Positions 9,682 through 20,699 of a DNA stretch of 64,000 nucleotides are shown here, piece by piece. Numbering within the stretch: the stretch's first letter is position 1; each line of letters starts with the position of its first letter. Source of the DNA: Diplonema papillatum (lineage: Eukaryota; Euglenozoa; Diplonemea; Diplonemida; Diplonemidae); the NCBI GenBank assembly GCA_030068145.1, contig JAPJBO010000470.1:1-64000 (forward strand), given 5' to 3'. A model generated the notes under the pieces. That model saw only the letters and a program-made list of their open reading frames with translations, did not search any database and had not been told where the DNA came from. A program made the position numbers and the translations under genes.

Positions 9682-9760
9682 CGCCGTGATGTGTTCCCCC
9701 CGCTCCCTTGCCAGTCTCCCCTACAACTTTTCACAACTTTGCAGAGCTCTGCAGAACAAT

Positions 9761-10145
9761 GTGTCAAACCTAATTATGAAAAGTTGCGAAAGCGCGGAAA
9801 AAGTGACCCTTCTGGAGTCACGTAGCGAAAAGCTGGCATAGTGTGGTACTCATTTGCTTGCAAATGACTCCCCACTAACGCAACAAGACGACGAAAAGTT
9901 GTGATTTCTTGTGCTAAAAATTAGGTGGATCACCCCAGGAGGTCGAATTTTGCGAAGTCTACATACATCCAGCGTTTAAATCACGTACACCCCTGCTCTG
10001 CGCTGCCAGTAACAGCCAGTAACCATCAGGTAGACTGCCATTGTACATAAGCTCACAACAAACGCACAAATTCAATAGGTGACTTACCTCAGTGACCTAA
10101 CAAACCAAAGAAGGCTTTGTGCTGTTCAAAAGTAGGTGGTGATAC
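9761..10145. other. Presumed intron start downstream of the JmjC exon, no second exon seen
   Basis: Reading the minus strand below the donor at 10144-10145, I looked for an exon with the HxD iron ligand and the AWNAL-type segment that should follow GPTRSG, and found none before the LINE begins. The stretch is otherwise unremarkable. Confidence 0.4.
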
Positions 10146-11034
10146 CTGATCTGGTAGGCCCCATAATCAGCCATCGGTAGTCTGGCCGAGCACTGCCAAG
10201 CACTTTGAAGAGGTCATCCGTGAAATATTGCGGTACCTCGTAGTCCTCTTTGAACTGCGGCACGGTGTCACAAAACTTGGAGTCGAACAGATATAGAGGC
10301 CGGTCGTCAAGCTGGTTGTCGCTGTACGTCTTAAACTCTTCGAGGGTTAGCTTCGCTGCCTCGCATTGAAATTCCGCGTCTGAAAATTGCAGGAGGTACT
10401 GCCAGTCCCACTTGCGAAACGAAGGCCATTCCGATACTAAATCTTGGATGACAACTGGGACACCAGGAGTTTCGTACGTGTCGACGAATGCACGCTTTGT
10501 CAAGGTTTTAGCCGAAACGCGGTCAACGTTGTTCACGCGTGTCCAGGCAGGGGGGATGCGCATACTGGCATCGTGGTGTGGGTGGTAGAGCGTGTCCGAA
10601 AAAAAGTTGGTGACACGGATGGGCGAATGTCGTGGCGGACTTCCCTTTTTACCGAGGAACTTCCACTTGGTGTTGATGTAAGTCTGCTTCCACCCATTAG
10701 CATCGTAGAAATACTTGCCGTCTTTTCTCAAGGAGAACAGCGTGAGCGGTTTCCACAGATCATCTGCGTGGCTGAAAGCGTAGAGGCTCTTACTTGCAGT
10801 GGAAGCTATGCAGAGTGACTCGGCAGGGAGGTATCCCAAGATTTCACCAACTAGTGTGTCTGATATTGGCTGCAGCGTGCCAAGCCCTGCGTTCCGACAG
10901 TTGCTGACAGCCTCGAGGAACATGTTCCCTTCGGGCCGAATGCCATACGGGTGCGGTCGCAGCCTGCGTTCTTCTTCCCTCACTTCTTCTGCATCCCGCT
11001 TCCGCTTAGGCGGCACCCGCTTTGGCGGGTCCAT
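10146..11034 (-). CDS. F-box and JmjC-domain protein, first exon (JMJD6 / plant At1g78280-like)
   Basis: Starts at ATG 11032-11034 and gives 297 residues before a likely GT donor (G|GTATC) at 10145-10144. Basic N-terminus, then an F-box at about residues 53-100 (ISDTLVGEILGYLPAESLC, ASKSLYAFSHADDLWKPL). The JmjC N-terminal half follows: NNVDRVSAKTLTKRAFVD, YETPGVPVVIQDLVSEWPSF, KWDWQYLLQ, and YRWLIMGPTRSG at the end, exactly where JMJD6 proteins continue into their HxD iron-binding motif. F-box proteins link targets to SCF ubiquitin ligases; JmjC proteins are Fe(II)/2-oxoglutarate oxygenases acting on lysine or arginine side chains. The catalytic exon is not next door. A transposon-filled intron, a truncated gene or an assembly break could explain this. 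Confidence 0.85.
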
Positions 11035-11884
11035 TGTAGTGGTGCCCCACCCTGCCTGCCACGCCTTTTCGGGTTCTAATGTAGGTGCTATTTGTTCGTT
11101 GAGCCTACCTAGGCGCGGGATCCTCCTTGGGATGCGTCACACATTTCCACATTTTTCCCCGTCATTGCTTGCATTCAGCCGAACATGAAGTATTTTCCTT
11201 GAAGAGGGTATCGTACCAAATATTACAAGTTTGCATGACGGTACGTCCAACTGCCCGACAAGACGTATATCCCTCAGAAAAAGGCGCGTTGGAACTGAAA
11301 ACCTGCCAGTCATTTGTCAGTGTCCAATGGGCATTGACCAAGGGCTAGATGGTCATTGGTCACGGAACAACGCACATAAAACGGTCGCTGCTTTGTAAAT
11401 CGTGCAAGGCTTGAAACTGGATTAGTATGACGTCGCCTCAACGGCTTTGGTGACTATTGATTCCGTCGTAGAACCGAGTCAAGCCGCCGTGTGGAATAGA
11501 CGTCATGTTCTCGGGAAGATTCCCATCCTCGACGCGGCCTGGTTGCTCCTTCAGCTCCGTACGAGCGATTAGGATCAAACGTGTCAACAGTACAGCCCGC
11601 ATCCCCTCGTTTGTTTCGGGGGCCTAGCATTCAATCACTGCAAGGCAAATATAATCCTGTCGTCCATCGTATGACCTGCAGGTTCGGATAGTTTGAGCTT
11701 TGAGATAGGCCAAGGCCTTTCCTAGGAATGGGACTTTCTTTTTCTTTGGGGGGCCTTTTTGGAGTCAGAGCCCGAAATTCTAACTCTACCCCCAGTTTTC
11801 TTTCACTCTAAAAATTAGGCTCGAAATCGGGTCAGAGCAGATCAGATCGGTGTTCCGTCCACACGATGTTTCAGTACCGAAGCA
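11035..11884. other. Intergenic, nothing recognised
   Basis: Presumed promoter region of the divergent or upstream side of the JmjC gene. No convincing ORF, repeat or RNA gene seen. Confidence 0.4.
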
Positions 11885-12334
11885 TCAGTTTTGATGCAGA
11901 ATGCTCGCAGGAACAAATTTCATGCTCGTCTTGTCAGCATTAAGTAACGCGGATGCAAAACGTGTAACGAAAACCGTACCAGTGACCGTCGAAGGGAAAC
12001 GCGAGACTTCTTTGAAACCGAGCTTTGTAATGGCTTCGACAACATTGTTGAGTTGACCTTTATCAACTGCAGGATCAAAAATCAACTTCGCATTTGTGGC
12101 CAGTAGCGACTTTTCCTCGTCGGAGCGCTTGCTTTCTTCAATTCTCCACGCATCCGATGGCATCTCGACTGTGACGCCGCCGGGAAGCTTCGTCAGCACA
12201 TCCTTGTCTTTAAACTCGTTAAAAACGGTGAATCGCATCGACGACATTGTCAAGCCCACTTCCTTTTCTGCTTTCTGTTGTTGTATGCTTGCTGACATCA
12301 GATTTACACTACCAAACGACAGCTGTGTATGCAT
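11885..12334 (-). CDS. Hypothetical protein, 149 aa
   Basis: Starts at ATG 12332-12334. Reads as a normal soluble protein: MHTQLSFGSVNLMSASI, a mid part MSSMRFTVFNEFKDKDVL, LPGGVTVEMPSDAWRIEES, then AKLIFDPAVDKGQLNNVVE and AITKLGFKEVSRFPSTVTG, ending SMKFVPASILHQN. The alternation of charged and hydrophobic residues and the lack of low-complexity sequence argue for a real gene. No signal peptide, membrane segment or known motif is recognised, and there is no intron evidence. Confidence 0.5.
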   Translation of the reverse strand: MHTQLSFGSVNLMSASIQQQKAEKEVGLTMSSMRFTVFNEFKDKDVLTKLPGGVTVEMPSDAWRIEESKRSDEEKSLLATNAKLIFDPAVDKGQLNNVVEAITKLGFKEVSRFPSTVTGTVFVTRFASALLNADKTSMKFVPASILHQN

Positions 12335-12349
12335 CGTGTTTTGTTCTCA

Positions 12350-14350
12350 CGTCACCGGTCCCTGGTTCTGCACAAATGTAAGACATAACACGCTGGTAAG
12401 AGAGAATCTGGTAACCTCTTGTTCTCTACGTTTGCTGTCGCCAGCACCATGCTCACAGCACGCTCACAGCACCATGCTCACATCACAGCACCATGGTTCT
12501 CTCACTGCAACCGCTGCCTCGATTGGGGCAGATGCGTGCAGGAACAAAGTGTTGTCTACCACTTGTCCAGAATTGGAATCTATATGTCCACGCAGAGTGA
12601 GTGGGGCGGGTACAGTCAATGGTAGGTGAACCGCGTTGAACCGAAAGGCGCGGGATGGAAAAGGGTAACAGGCTGTACCAGCGCGAGCCACACGGGGCCG
12701 CTCTTGATGCATGGGAAACACAGTTTTCCTCGTGCCAAATGCTCAACTCTTTACAGGCTCAAAACAGTTAAATTGTGCCACAGAGTGGGTTCAAGCTGAA
12801 ATCACTGGGCGGAGGATACAGATGGAAAACTTAAAAGGTCGCTTTTACAAAATAGCTTTATTCGTTTTAGTAAGAACCGTTTTTGTAAGAACCACAATAT
12901 GGAACCTGCAGAGCATTCTCAAAAGCAAACTGACGAGGCCTGCCATTGGTGCAAACATTGCGAGGAACCGCATGCACCAGAATGATGAAGCCCTACGCAA
13001 GAGAAAAAAATTGTTGCGCAAAAAGACGAAGGACACGCTCCTACCGAGTCCTGAGGCGAGAATGTGGTCGAATACGTTGTATATCACCTCGGAAGTGATC
13101 GAAAACCGCTGCATTCTGGCCCACTTCTGTTCGGCGTTGGATTTTAACAGCAGGGGTTGTTCTACCAATAGAAAAAAGAGAAAACCACTCAAGACAATAG
13201 GCCACCCTCAAAAGGTGGCCCGGGAAAGAGAATTACGAGCAAAAGCCGTTTCCAGGGGTGGGTAGGCATTGCACGACCAACACAGAGACGAACAGGCGGA
13301 GGGGTGATGGTGGCAATGAATCCACACAAGAAGGGCTGGTGCTGCGTCGGCAACAGAGCCAAAGAAAGACTCGCTGCTTATGAGCTATTCTCCCCCTTAG
13401 AAAGAACCAGATCCTCTGGCAACCCCGGTTCTGAATATTGTCGAATCCCTGGCACCAAAACTTTCTACGAGTGGAGAAAGAAGCGAGTTTCTACTTTAAA
13501 CATAATATTATCTAAGCCGGTCCACCCCTATACCCTAGAAGTGCGTCGAATTGCCTGCCGCTGTCTATCACGCCAGATCCCCCATATTCTATATTCTCTG
13601 AAGTTTCACGGCACATCATGGTTAATCGTGAGGGGATTGACCGGCATAACATCATCCTGCCACATTCTTGGTTGAGAACCTGTGCTGAAAACGTTAGCGA
13701 TCGAAGAGAAGGCGCAAGCTTGCCCAGACGACTCTTTCGGCGGCCCGTGCGGATACTGGAACTCTCGTTGGTGTTCGTATAAACGAATGCTCGTGCGCAC
13801 ACAAGTGACCACGTTATTCACTAGCCACTTTCCACACGCCGACACTATGCTCCACCTGTACCTATGGCATCGGCGTCAGATCAGAACTCACAGGGAATTT
13901 CGATCTGGTTGAGTGCACAGGTCGAACGTCCTGTAATAAAGTAGTGAATTGCTATTAACTACATTTTGCAACCAGTTGATTCCTGGACACGTTATCAGAT
14001 ACAGCACAGCAAGAGATAAAAACAAGCTAGAGTACAAGGACCAGCTCGAAGGGGCTTGCGGTCTCCTTTACACTCTCCCATCCTGCAACGAGACTATCGG
14101 AGGACATTCAGGCATCGTTCCAGCGGTCTCTGACGCAGATTGCTTTTTTCTTCATTCCTTCTTCCATTTATCCGTGAAACGTGGGCGAAGCTAAGTTTTC
14201 CTATTCAGGCAGTTGAAGGGTTTGAAGCCCGAACTGTTCAGAATCAAGAGAAGAAAAAAAAAAACGGCTCCTCACCATCACCACAGGGAGCTAGAACTGC
14301 AAAAAAAAAAAAAAAGAAAACAGCACAAGAGATCTGTTCGAAACAATTAA
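12350..14350. other. Intergenic, no gene supported
   Basis: Contains a short AC-rich repeat of the words ACAGCACCATGCTCAC near 12450-12490 and homopolymer runs near 14255 and 14305. The open frames are short and not protein-like. Confidence 0.4.
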
Positions 14351-14463
14351 TTGAATTTCGTTCTTTTCATCAAGACTTTTTTCTCAGCTTTTGAAGGTTG
14401 TCACGGGGCCCGAGTGGCTGACGTTAACATTTATCTTTGGGCATTTGTACTTTCTTGTCGCCA

Positions 14464-14590
14464 GAACCCACAAGTCACTACTCCACTCACCGAGGAGCTA
14501 ACCCGCAAAGAAGGTATAGAACAAGTGAGCATCTTCGTTCTAGCGTTTATTATCTTCGTTCTCTTTGCACTTCCATTGTGGTTGGTTTAA
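14464..14590 (+). CDS. Possible terminal exon of a small single-span membrane protein
   Basis: After a pyrimidine-rich, acceptor-like TTTCTTGTCGCCAG the frame reads NPQVTTPLTEELTRKEGIE, then the hydrophobic span VSIFVLAFIIFVLFALPLWL and a stop. A charged segment followed by one clean 20-residue span at the very C-terminus resembles tail-anchored or small photosystem/ER subunits. No first exon was identified, so this may be chance. Confidence 0.2.
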
Positions 14591-14685
14591 GCCACTAAAA
14601 TCAGAACGCACCCCCGTTCCCATTTGCAGCATGTTAACTACGTGTTTGTCATACATAATTTTATGACAGGTACATAGGCAAATAC

Positions 14686-14798
14686 CATGACAAATACAAG
14701 CCATGCCAACTACAAGCCATGACAAGCACAAGCCATGACAAGTACAAGCAATGACAAATACAAGCCATGACAAATACAAGCGATGACAAATACAAGCC
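14686..14798. repeat. 16-bp minisatellite, 7 copies
   Basis: Seven tandem units close to CATGACAAATACAAGC with a few substitutions. Confidence 0.9.
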
Positions 14799-14799
14799 A

Positions 14800-15950
14800 C
14801 TGCTTGTCGACAAGTAATATGAGGGAAACACTCTGACCATTTGTTCTTTACGTGTACAGAGCATAAACCTCTTTACGCGGTTTGCTGTAATAGCACTCTT
14901 CGTTGGCTTCGTTGTGCAACTGTTGTTCGGAAGTGTTCCAGTCAGTACAAATGTACAAAAAGGAAAACGAATTGACTAGCTGGGTTGAGGCGCTGTCTGC
15001 AGGCTAGCTTTTATTGTGATGATGAGTCCCCCGAGCACCACAAGACTTTGTCTACCCCCTCGAGTTCAGGTGCCGGGTGGAATCCCTAAAACAGGGGGGC
15101 GGTGAGGCTCGGCTCGTCGTTGAACCTCTAACCTATGTTTAACTTACTGTAATTATTTCAAACAGAGTTTGAAATGGTGGTGCCGCCTTTAATTCGTTTG
15201 GCAGAGCCGTCACGCGTTTTGCGCGCTGCTACGTTTCGTGACTAAGAACATGCTGAGACGAAGGGTACGGTCTGAGGCAGCGGGAGCGGTTCTCAACTTT
15301 GAATACAGAACAACACAAGCAAAAAACGGATCTGGCGCTTCCTTTGTTTGTGCGCACTTCCTTCAAACCTGTTTTGTTCATCTAACGGGAGTGAGGATAG
15401 TACGCTGCCATCGATCTGTTTTTGTTCTTGACAAATTGCATTTGTTAGACACAAAAAGAGACGTGCCCACTTGCGGTGTTCTGAGACAGAATCGACGAGC
15501 AACCGATCTCAGGCCGCCCGTCGCACTTTTGATCGGCGGTCCGCGGTACGCTGCGCTTGAGGAGGGCTACTCTAGCTTCGCGAGCCTTTCAAAGCGAGCC
15601 GGGGCACTTCCCTGGCCAAAAAAGAACCCCCACTTCCAGTGCGCCAGTTTAGCGGAGATAATCACTGCATCATAAAAAACACCTGAGGCTGAACCCACAA
15701 ACACTCGTTACTGCACGTGAATTCTGCCGTGTGCTGCAAATTGAAGCCACGGCTGGTTCATTGCAAAGCTCGGTGCGCTGCTCACAGCTGGACAAGCGAT
15801 GTATACACCCACTTTAATTGCAATCAGCAATACCTACGTTACTCATGTCTGTACACAGAATGGCCCCCTCGGCTCTGCACACAACGAGAACGCCTCCTTT
15901 CATGAAACCCCGCAAACAAAAGAAAAGCGCAAGAAACAGTGTGTCAGAAG
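14800..15950. other. Intergenic, no gene supported
   Basis: The downstream side of the receptor gene. ORFs here have no recognisable domain or protein-like composition. Confidence 0.4.
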
Positions 15951-15951
15951 G

Positions 15952-16698
15952 CTAGTTGCTGTCGCCTCTAACCTTTTCGGATATCTTCGAGTACGTAAAC
16001 ACGACGCCATCCTTGACGAGCACGGGAAGCTCCTTCCACTGCTCCACATTGGGGACCATTTCGGTACCACGGAGTTCTTTGAACCGGTAGTTGTAAGCCA
16101 TGCCGATAGCGAAGTAAAGGAATCCACCAACGAAGAAAATGATGAGGAACACGCATCCGCCCCCGCAGCCCCCCCCTGATCCGCTAAAGCGGGAGTAGCA
16201 GACGGCGCCAGTTTCGAACGAGGCTTGGAAGAGGTAACCTGAGTACGCGACCGCACACTCGTTGTTCGCACACCTCACCGACGAAGCGGGAAGAGCGGAG
16301 TTACAAAGCAATGTCAACTCCGCTCTGTAGCGATTAGCCTGCATTTCACGTAGTGAGAGGACGATCTTGTACCCATCGCGCGCATTGTCTGGTGTTACTT
16401 GTGATGACGTGTAAACTGGCATTGAAGCATCGCACAACCCCGTTGTTTTCTGGTGGGATGTCAGATACGCCGGAAGATTGTCGCACTGGCCTGACCCCGG
16501 CGGTGCTGTTGTTACCGACTTCCGGCACCAGCCCAGAGTATAAATCACGTCGTTTAAGTTGTTCTCCCGGAGCGTGAACTGGGCTTGTGTCATAATGCCC
16601 AGGTCAAGCGTTCCCTTCGGCGTGTTCACCTCGCAGACATCCTGCGCCGCCACCGTGCCGACAATCCCGGCCATGAGTGCTACACGCCACATTTTCAT
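15952..16698 (-). CDS. Type I membrane receptor, cation-dependent mannose-6-phosphate receptor / Atg27-like
   Basis: Likely sorts cargo between Golgi, endosomes and lysosome/vacuole. I chose Met at 16696-16698 (MKMWRVALMAGIVGTVAAQD) because it gives a clean signal peptide; a 28-residue longer form from 16782 is possible but poorly conserved in style. The lumenal part is Cys-rich (CEVNTPKGTL, LGWCRKS, QCDNLP, LLCNSALP, RCANNECAVAYSG, AVCYSRF), as in MRH/Atg27 folds. A Gly/Cys stretch leads into the span CVFLIIFFVGGFLYFAIGMA. The cytosolic tail reads YNYRFKELRGTEMVPNVEQW and LPVLVKDGVVFTYSK, matching the conserved tail pattern (RG-x2-P, W, DG-x-F) of CD-MPR/Atg27 proteins. About 248 aa, intronless. 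Confidence 0.8.
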   Translation of the reverse strand: MKMWRVALMAGIVGTVAAQDVCEVNTPKGTLDLGIMTQAQFTLRENNLNDVIYTLGWCRKSVTTAPPGSGQCDNLPAYLTSHQKTTGLCDASMPVYTSSQVTPDNARDGYKIVLSLREMQANRYRAELTLLCNSALPASSVRCANNECAVAYSGYLFQASFETGAVCYSRFSGSGGGCGGGCVFLIIFFVGGFLYFAIGMAYNYRFKELRGTEMVPNVEQWKELPVLVKDGVVFTYSKISEKVRGDSN

Positions 16699-16782
16699 TT
16701 TTCTTTTCGGGCTGCAGAGCCAGGGTATTAGCGTGACCCTCAAAATCGTGTACAACCTGAAAATAATGTGAGGGATAGCCAT

Positions 16783-17450
16783 TTTCTGGTGGGGAAGCTA
16801 TGTTGGGCACTTTTGTCTCGAAGAAATGTAAAAACAGGGGTTCGGCTAGAAGCTCTTCAGAAAAAGCGCAGTTTGCGCGGAAGAAAAGCCTCTGTTCGCT
16901 GTTGCACCGTGCCCATCCCGGTGCAGTGGGTTGGACCCCCGACCGACTGCACCAGGGGCGGTTCACCGAGGACCCCCGTGTTTCAGATCGCGTCCTCCCC
17001 GTCTTGTATAAGAACGGGTTGGGCTTATTATTGTTGACTCAGGCCCCGCGCAGCGGCAATTTTTTTTCGGATACACTTGTGGGGGGGGGTAGTTTCTTGG
17101 CCCCTCGCAGCGGCAATTTCTTTTTGGGTATGTTTCTTGGTGACGTGTTTATGACTGTCCCCCCCTGATGATGAGACTTTAGCTAGGCCCCACCAGCCGT
17201 TGGACCCAGTTTGACACACATACACCACGGGGCTGGCCCCCAGGGTTCCCGAAAAAAACGCATACTTCTTTTGGATTTTCCGTTTTCCAAGGTGGACTAG
17301 AGGATGTGACACCAGTTTCCTCCCCAGATCTTTTTTTGTCAACAACAGCAGCTCGTGCTGGGCTCCTTTTTTTCCCCGTTTTTTTTTCTAAATGTGAGCA
17401 GGGATTTATATAGCTTTTCCTCCTCTGTAGAAAAGTCCTTTTTCGCCCTC
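16783..17450. other. Intergenic, repeat-like DNA
   Basis: Contains the words CCCGCAGCGGCAATTT and CCTCGCAGCGGCAATTT in direct repetition near 17045 and 17103, with G and T runs. No gene. Confidence 0.4.
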
Positions 17451-17454
17451 GGGG

Positions 17455-17870
17455 TCCAAAATTAATTAGAATTGGTAGTCAAGAGGCAAGCACTACCATG
17501 CCAGCCCAGCCCAACCTCAGTGTTGGTAATAAGAATCAGACAAAATGGTTAAGCTAATTTGTAAGAGAAGGGGGGTCTGGGGGGGCAGCGCCCCCCAGCG
17601 CACGGTACGGTACAGCAAAGAATTCCCGCGCCAGTCAACTTCTAGTATTGAATCCAAATTTAATTAGACGTATTAGTCAACGTCCAATTTCGGATCCCAT
17701 ATTTAATTAGAAGTGGTAGTCAACGTCTATTGTCGGATCCAAATTTAATCAGAATTGCTAGTCAACGTCTAACGTCGGATCCAAATTTAACTAGAATTGG
17801 TAGTCAACGTCCAATTTCGAATTCCAAATTTAAATAGAATCGGTAGTCAACGTCTAATCATACATGTACG
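17455..17870 (+). repeat. Dispersed ~46-bp tandem repeat, cluster A
   Basis: Repeated units built on AATTAGAATTGGTAGTCAAC followed by GTCCAATTTCGGATCCAAAT, about 6 copies with drift. A GC-rich insert (GGGGGGCAGCGCCCCCCAGC, then ACGGTACGGTACAG) sits at 17565-17613. The same unit recurs at 32577-33000. Confidence 0.85.
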
Positions 17871-17925
17871 CCTATATATATTTAGCCTATATTCGATTAT
17901 TTTCGTGTTTTTCCCAAAGAATAAT

Positions 17926-18008
17926 AAAGATATAGGCAAAATATAGGCTCATATAGGCTAAATATAGGCTAAATATAGGCTAAATATGGGCTAAATATAG
18001 GCATACAG
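17926..18008 (+). repeat. 11-bp minisatellite (AAATATAGGCT)
   Basis: Six or more tandem units of AAATATAGGCT with slight variation. Confidence 0.85.
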
Positions 18009-18689
18009 GCGAAATAAATTGCGCATATTTTTTGTGCAATATTTTATTCGAAAATATTCCTGGTCACCATCTGGACCGAGAGTCGTGCAGAAACGCGCTG
18101 TTTTGTGCGGAATTCGTACGCAAACCCGATGATCCGGTAGCCAACGAGCTGAAAGTGCCAATAACGACATGTTAGGGTTGGCTGACTGGAAAAATTAGGT
18201 CGGAGACCAGGCGGATAAACCGGGCAAACCATAAACTTGCCACGTCTGTGGAGTTGCCGTAGGCCGCTACAGCCGCAAGTTGCACACTTCGTTCTTTTGC
18301 GGAGAAGAAGTCATTCATTTCGGCCGTGGGTGTCTCCGCTGGATTTTGTGTCCTTTCGTCTTTGCACGCTGCTGCTGTTGTAATCCGCTGAAGTCGGCTC
18401 TGGGTGGTAAGGAGGCGCACCACTCGTCGTAAACCACCGTATCGCTTGGCATTCAGCCCCGTTTCTCACCAGTTTCTCAAAGCGAGGCAACTGCTGCACT
18501 TGCCATGCAGCGGCGGCCACTCCAACGTGCTTGATGCCATGTCAGCCGCGTGAGTCGTGCTTCTTACCTGGCGTCGTTTTTGGCTGTCGTCGTCGGCTTG
18601 TCGTTGTCGGGTTTGCGTCTACGCTGGGCGCTGCAGGCAAGGTCAGCGCGAAAGCATTGCCTTTCGGCTTGTGTTTGCTGCCCTTAGCC

Positions 18690-19555
18690 CAAACCACCTT
18701 GGAAGACCCCAAACTACTTTGAAAGACCCCCAGAACACCTTGGCAGAAGACCTTCAAGCCCCCTAGAAAACCCCTGGTGCACGTTGGCAGACCCTCAAAA
18801 CACCTTGAAAGACCTCTTGAACACCTTGGAACCCCTGGTGTGCACCTTGAAAACCCCCCCACAACACATTGGAAGACCCCCAGGACACCTTCCGAGGTGT
18901 TCTGAAGGTCGTCCAAGGTGTGCCGGGGGTCTTCCAAAGTGTCCGGGGGGTCTTCCAAAGTGTCCGGGGGGTCTCCAAAGTGTCCTGAGGGGTCTTCCAA
19001 AGTGTCCTTAGGGGTTTTCCAAGGTGCTCTGGGTGTTTCCAGGGTTGTCAGGGGGTCTTCAAGGTGTTCTGAGGAGTGTTCCGGAGGTTTTTCAAGGTGT
19101 TCTGAGGGGGTTCTAAGGTATTCTGGGGGGTTTCAAGGTGTTCTCGGGGTTCCCAAGCTGTCTGGGGGCTTAGCAAGGAGTTCTGCCAAGGTGTTCTGGG
19201 TTCTTACAAGGTGTGATGAAGGTCTTCCAAGGTTGGGTGGGGTCGACCAAGGTGCTCTGGTGGTCTTGCAGGGTATTCTGGGAGCTTTCCAACGTGTTCT
19301 GGGGAGTTTCCAAGGTGTTCTGGGGGGTTCCAAGGTGTTCAAGAGGTCTTTCAAGGTGTTTTGAGGGTCTGCCAACGTGCGCCAGGGGTTTTCCAATGTC
19401 CTCTGGGGGTCTTGAAGGTATTCTGCCAAGGTGTTCTGGAGGTCTTTCAAGGTAGTTTGGAGTCTTCCAAGGTGGTTTGTGGGTATCCAAGGTGTTCTGG
19501 TGTTCTTCCAGAGTGTTCTGGGGGGTTTCCAAGGCGTTCTGGGGTGGAGCGGTGA
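18690..19555. repeat. 22-24-bp minisatellite with strand switch
   Basis: Units close to GGTCTTCCAAGGTGTTCTGG repeat for about 650 bp on the plus strand from ~18890. The preceding 200 bp carry the reverse complement (CAGAACACCTTGGAAGACC). Long open frames across it (KVFWGVPRCSRGLS-type) are by-products of the period and not genes. Confidence 0.9.
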
Positions 19556-19774
19556 CAAAAAGGCATTGCACAGCAACCACACCACAGTTGCCCCAAAATG
19601 ATTGAAAAAAGGGTGAATTCACCATTTTGGGGGCTATTTTCGTGTTTTGTTGATGGCTTCTCCAAGTTTATGGTCAGAAAACCTCCTGAAACAACTTTCT
19701 GGGATGATTCCTTGTGTCTGAGCTGAGTGAACATCAACGGAAAGCAAAAAAACCGACAAGAAGTGAACCCCCCC

Positions 19775-20457
19775 CAGTGCTGATGCTAAGGCCCCTAAAC
19801 TCGGCATCGTTGTCAGCCGGACGGCAACGAGGGGTGGGTGGGTACCCCCCCCCTAAACACCCCCCCCCCCCTCCTGCAGGGCCTGTTTGCAGCAGGGTGG
19901 TGCCCGCTCTAAGGTGGTTTCCTCAGCAGCGACCAAAAAAAAAATTTTTTTTTTGGCCCAAATCCTCCCAAAAAAGCACTCGAAAAAAAAGATTTTTGAC
20001 CCACTTTTTCCACCGTTTCACCTTAGAGAATTTAGCTAAGGTGGGTCCCACAGTAGGTCCACAGTGGGTTGCACCAGGAGGGGGAGGGGGATTGCAAGAA
20101 CGTGCTTGGAATGGGTATGTGCTCAACACCGCACTGGTCCCGTCTGCGCCGTGTTTCGGTCCTTTAAGCCACGGACACATAAGGCGGACCATCATCAGCG
20201 TGGAACCTGAGTGTCTGCAGACAGGACTGCGGTGTGAGTCTGGTTTGTCAGGCGGCTGATCGTAGCTCGTCACAGCCAGGACCACCCGTGCTACTAGAGC
20301 ACAGGCGAATCCGTCACGGGGAGAAGGCCCCTACAACCGTGTCTGAGCAATCAGTTAAAAAACTCAGGGCACTCGCCCTGAGGGGGAGGGGGGGGGTACC
20401 CACCCCCACCCAGGGTTAGCAACTTCGTTTTGGGTCTCAGGCTTAGTATCAGCACTG
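19775..20457. mobile_element. Nonautonomous hAT-like element (MITE), 683 bp
   Basis: Terminal inverted repeats CAGTGCTGATGCTAAGGCCC (left) and CAGTGCTGATACTAAGCCTG (right, reverse complement). Both then continue into a GGGTGGGTACCCCCCCC-like stretch about 60 bp inside. CAGTG ends are typical of hAT elements. Both flanks are C runs, so an 8-bp duplication of CCCCCCCC is possible but cannot be proven. No transposase inside. Confidence 0.65.
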
Positions 20458-20484
20458 CCCCCCCCCCCCTTTTTTAAATCGACC

Positions 20485-20690
20485 CATATTTGCAAAAAAT
20501 CTTAAGTTTTTTTGCAAATATATGCATGTTTTTTTTGCAAATATATGCATATTGAGCCAATTCACCTACCCCCCCTGAAAGCGACTTGAGCTCGATTACA
20601 CTCGATTACGCGTCGATTACACTCGATTACACTCGATTACGATCGATTACAATCGATCAGCTTTTGGTGAATTTGGGGGGGTACTGTAAC
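20485..20690. repeat. ATATGCAT repeat plus uninterrupted ACTCGATTAC decamer array
   Basis: GCAAATATATGCAT units (20500-20555), then GAGCCAATTCACC-type linker, a C run, and about seven copies of ACTCGATTAC (20592-20662). The same order, in inverted orientation, is found at 31765-31985 next to the LINE pair. This locus therefore looks like an empty copy of the LINE target. Confidence 0.8.
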
Positions 20691-20699
20691 AATTGATTA

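Larger units (their letters stand above)
5900..9760 (-). mobile_element. LINE with coupled ORF1/ORF2 and tandem 2A-like peptides, decayed
   Basis: An APE-type non-LTR retrotransposon on the minus strand. Order from its 5' end: ORF1 (9681 down to 7640), a TGA, a linker with two 2A-like sequences (7550-7588 and 7298-7336), an APE endonuclease domain, and part of an RT. It is broken in at least four ways: ORF1 changes frame in a trinucleotide repeat tract, ORF2 changes frame near 6640, the RT has an internal deletion joining the motif 0 region to the motif 3-4 region near 6055, and the RT stops at about 5900 after CPLSVILIN. Loss of the 3' end is unusual, since LINE copies normally lose the 5' end. 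The 5' limit near 9760 is approximate. Confidence 0.75.

Noticed and set aside
12711-13265. 184-codon plus frame
   Set aside because: Lysine-rich, irregular composition, no domain and no conserved-looking segment.
18542-19500. Several 60-150-codon frames on both strands
   Set aside because: They come from the 22-24-bp minisatellite, whose period keeps frames open. No domain and repeating peptide.
20485-20690. Array considered as telomere repeat
   Set aside because: The ACTCGATTAC unit is not a known telomere type, sits inside the window and is short. Treated as a satellite/LINE target.
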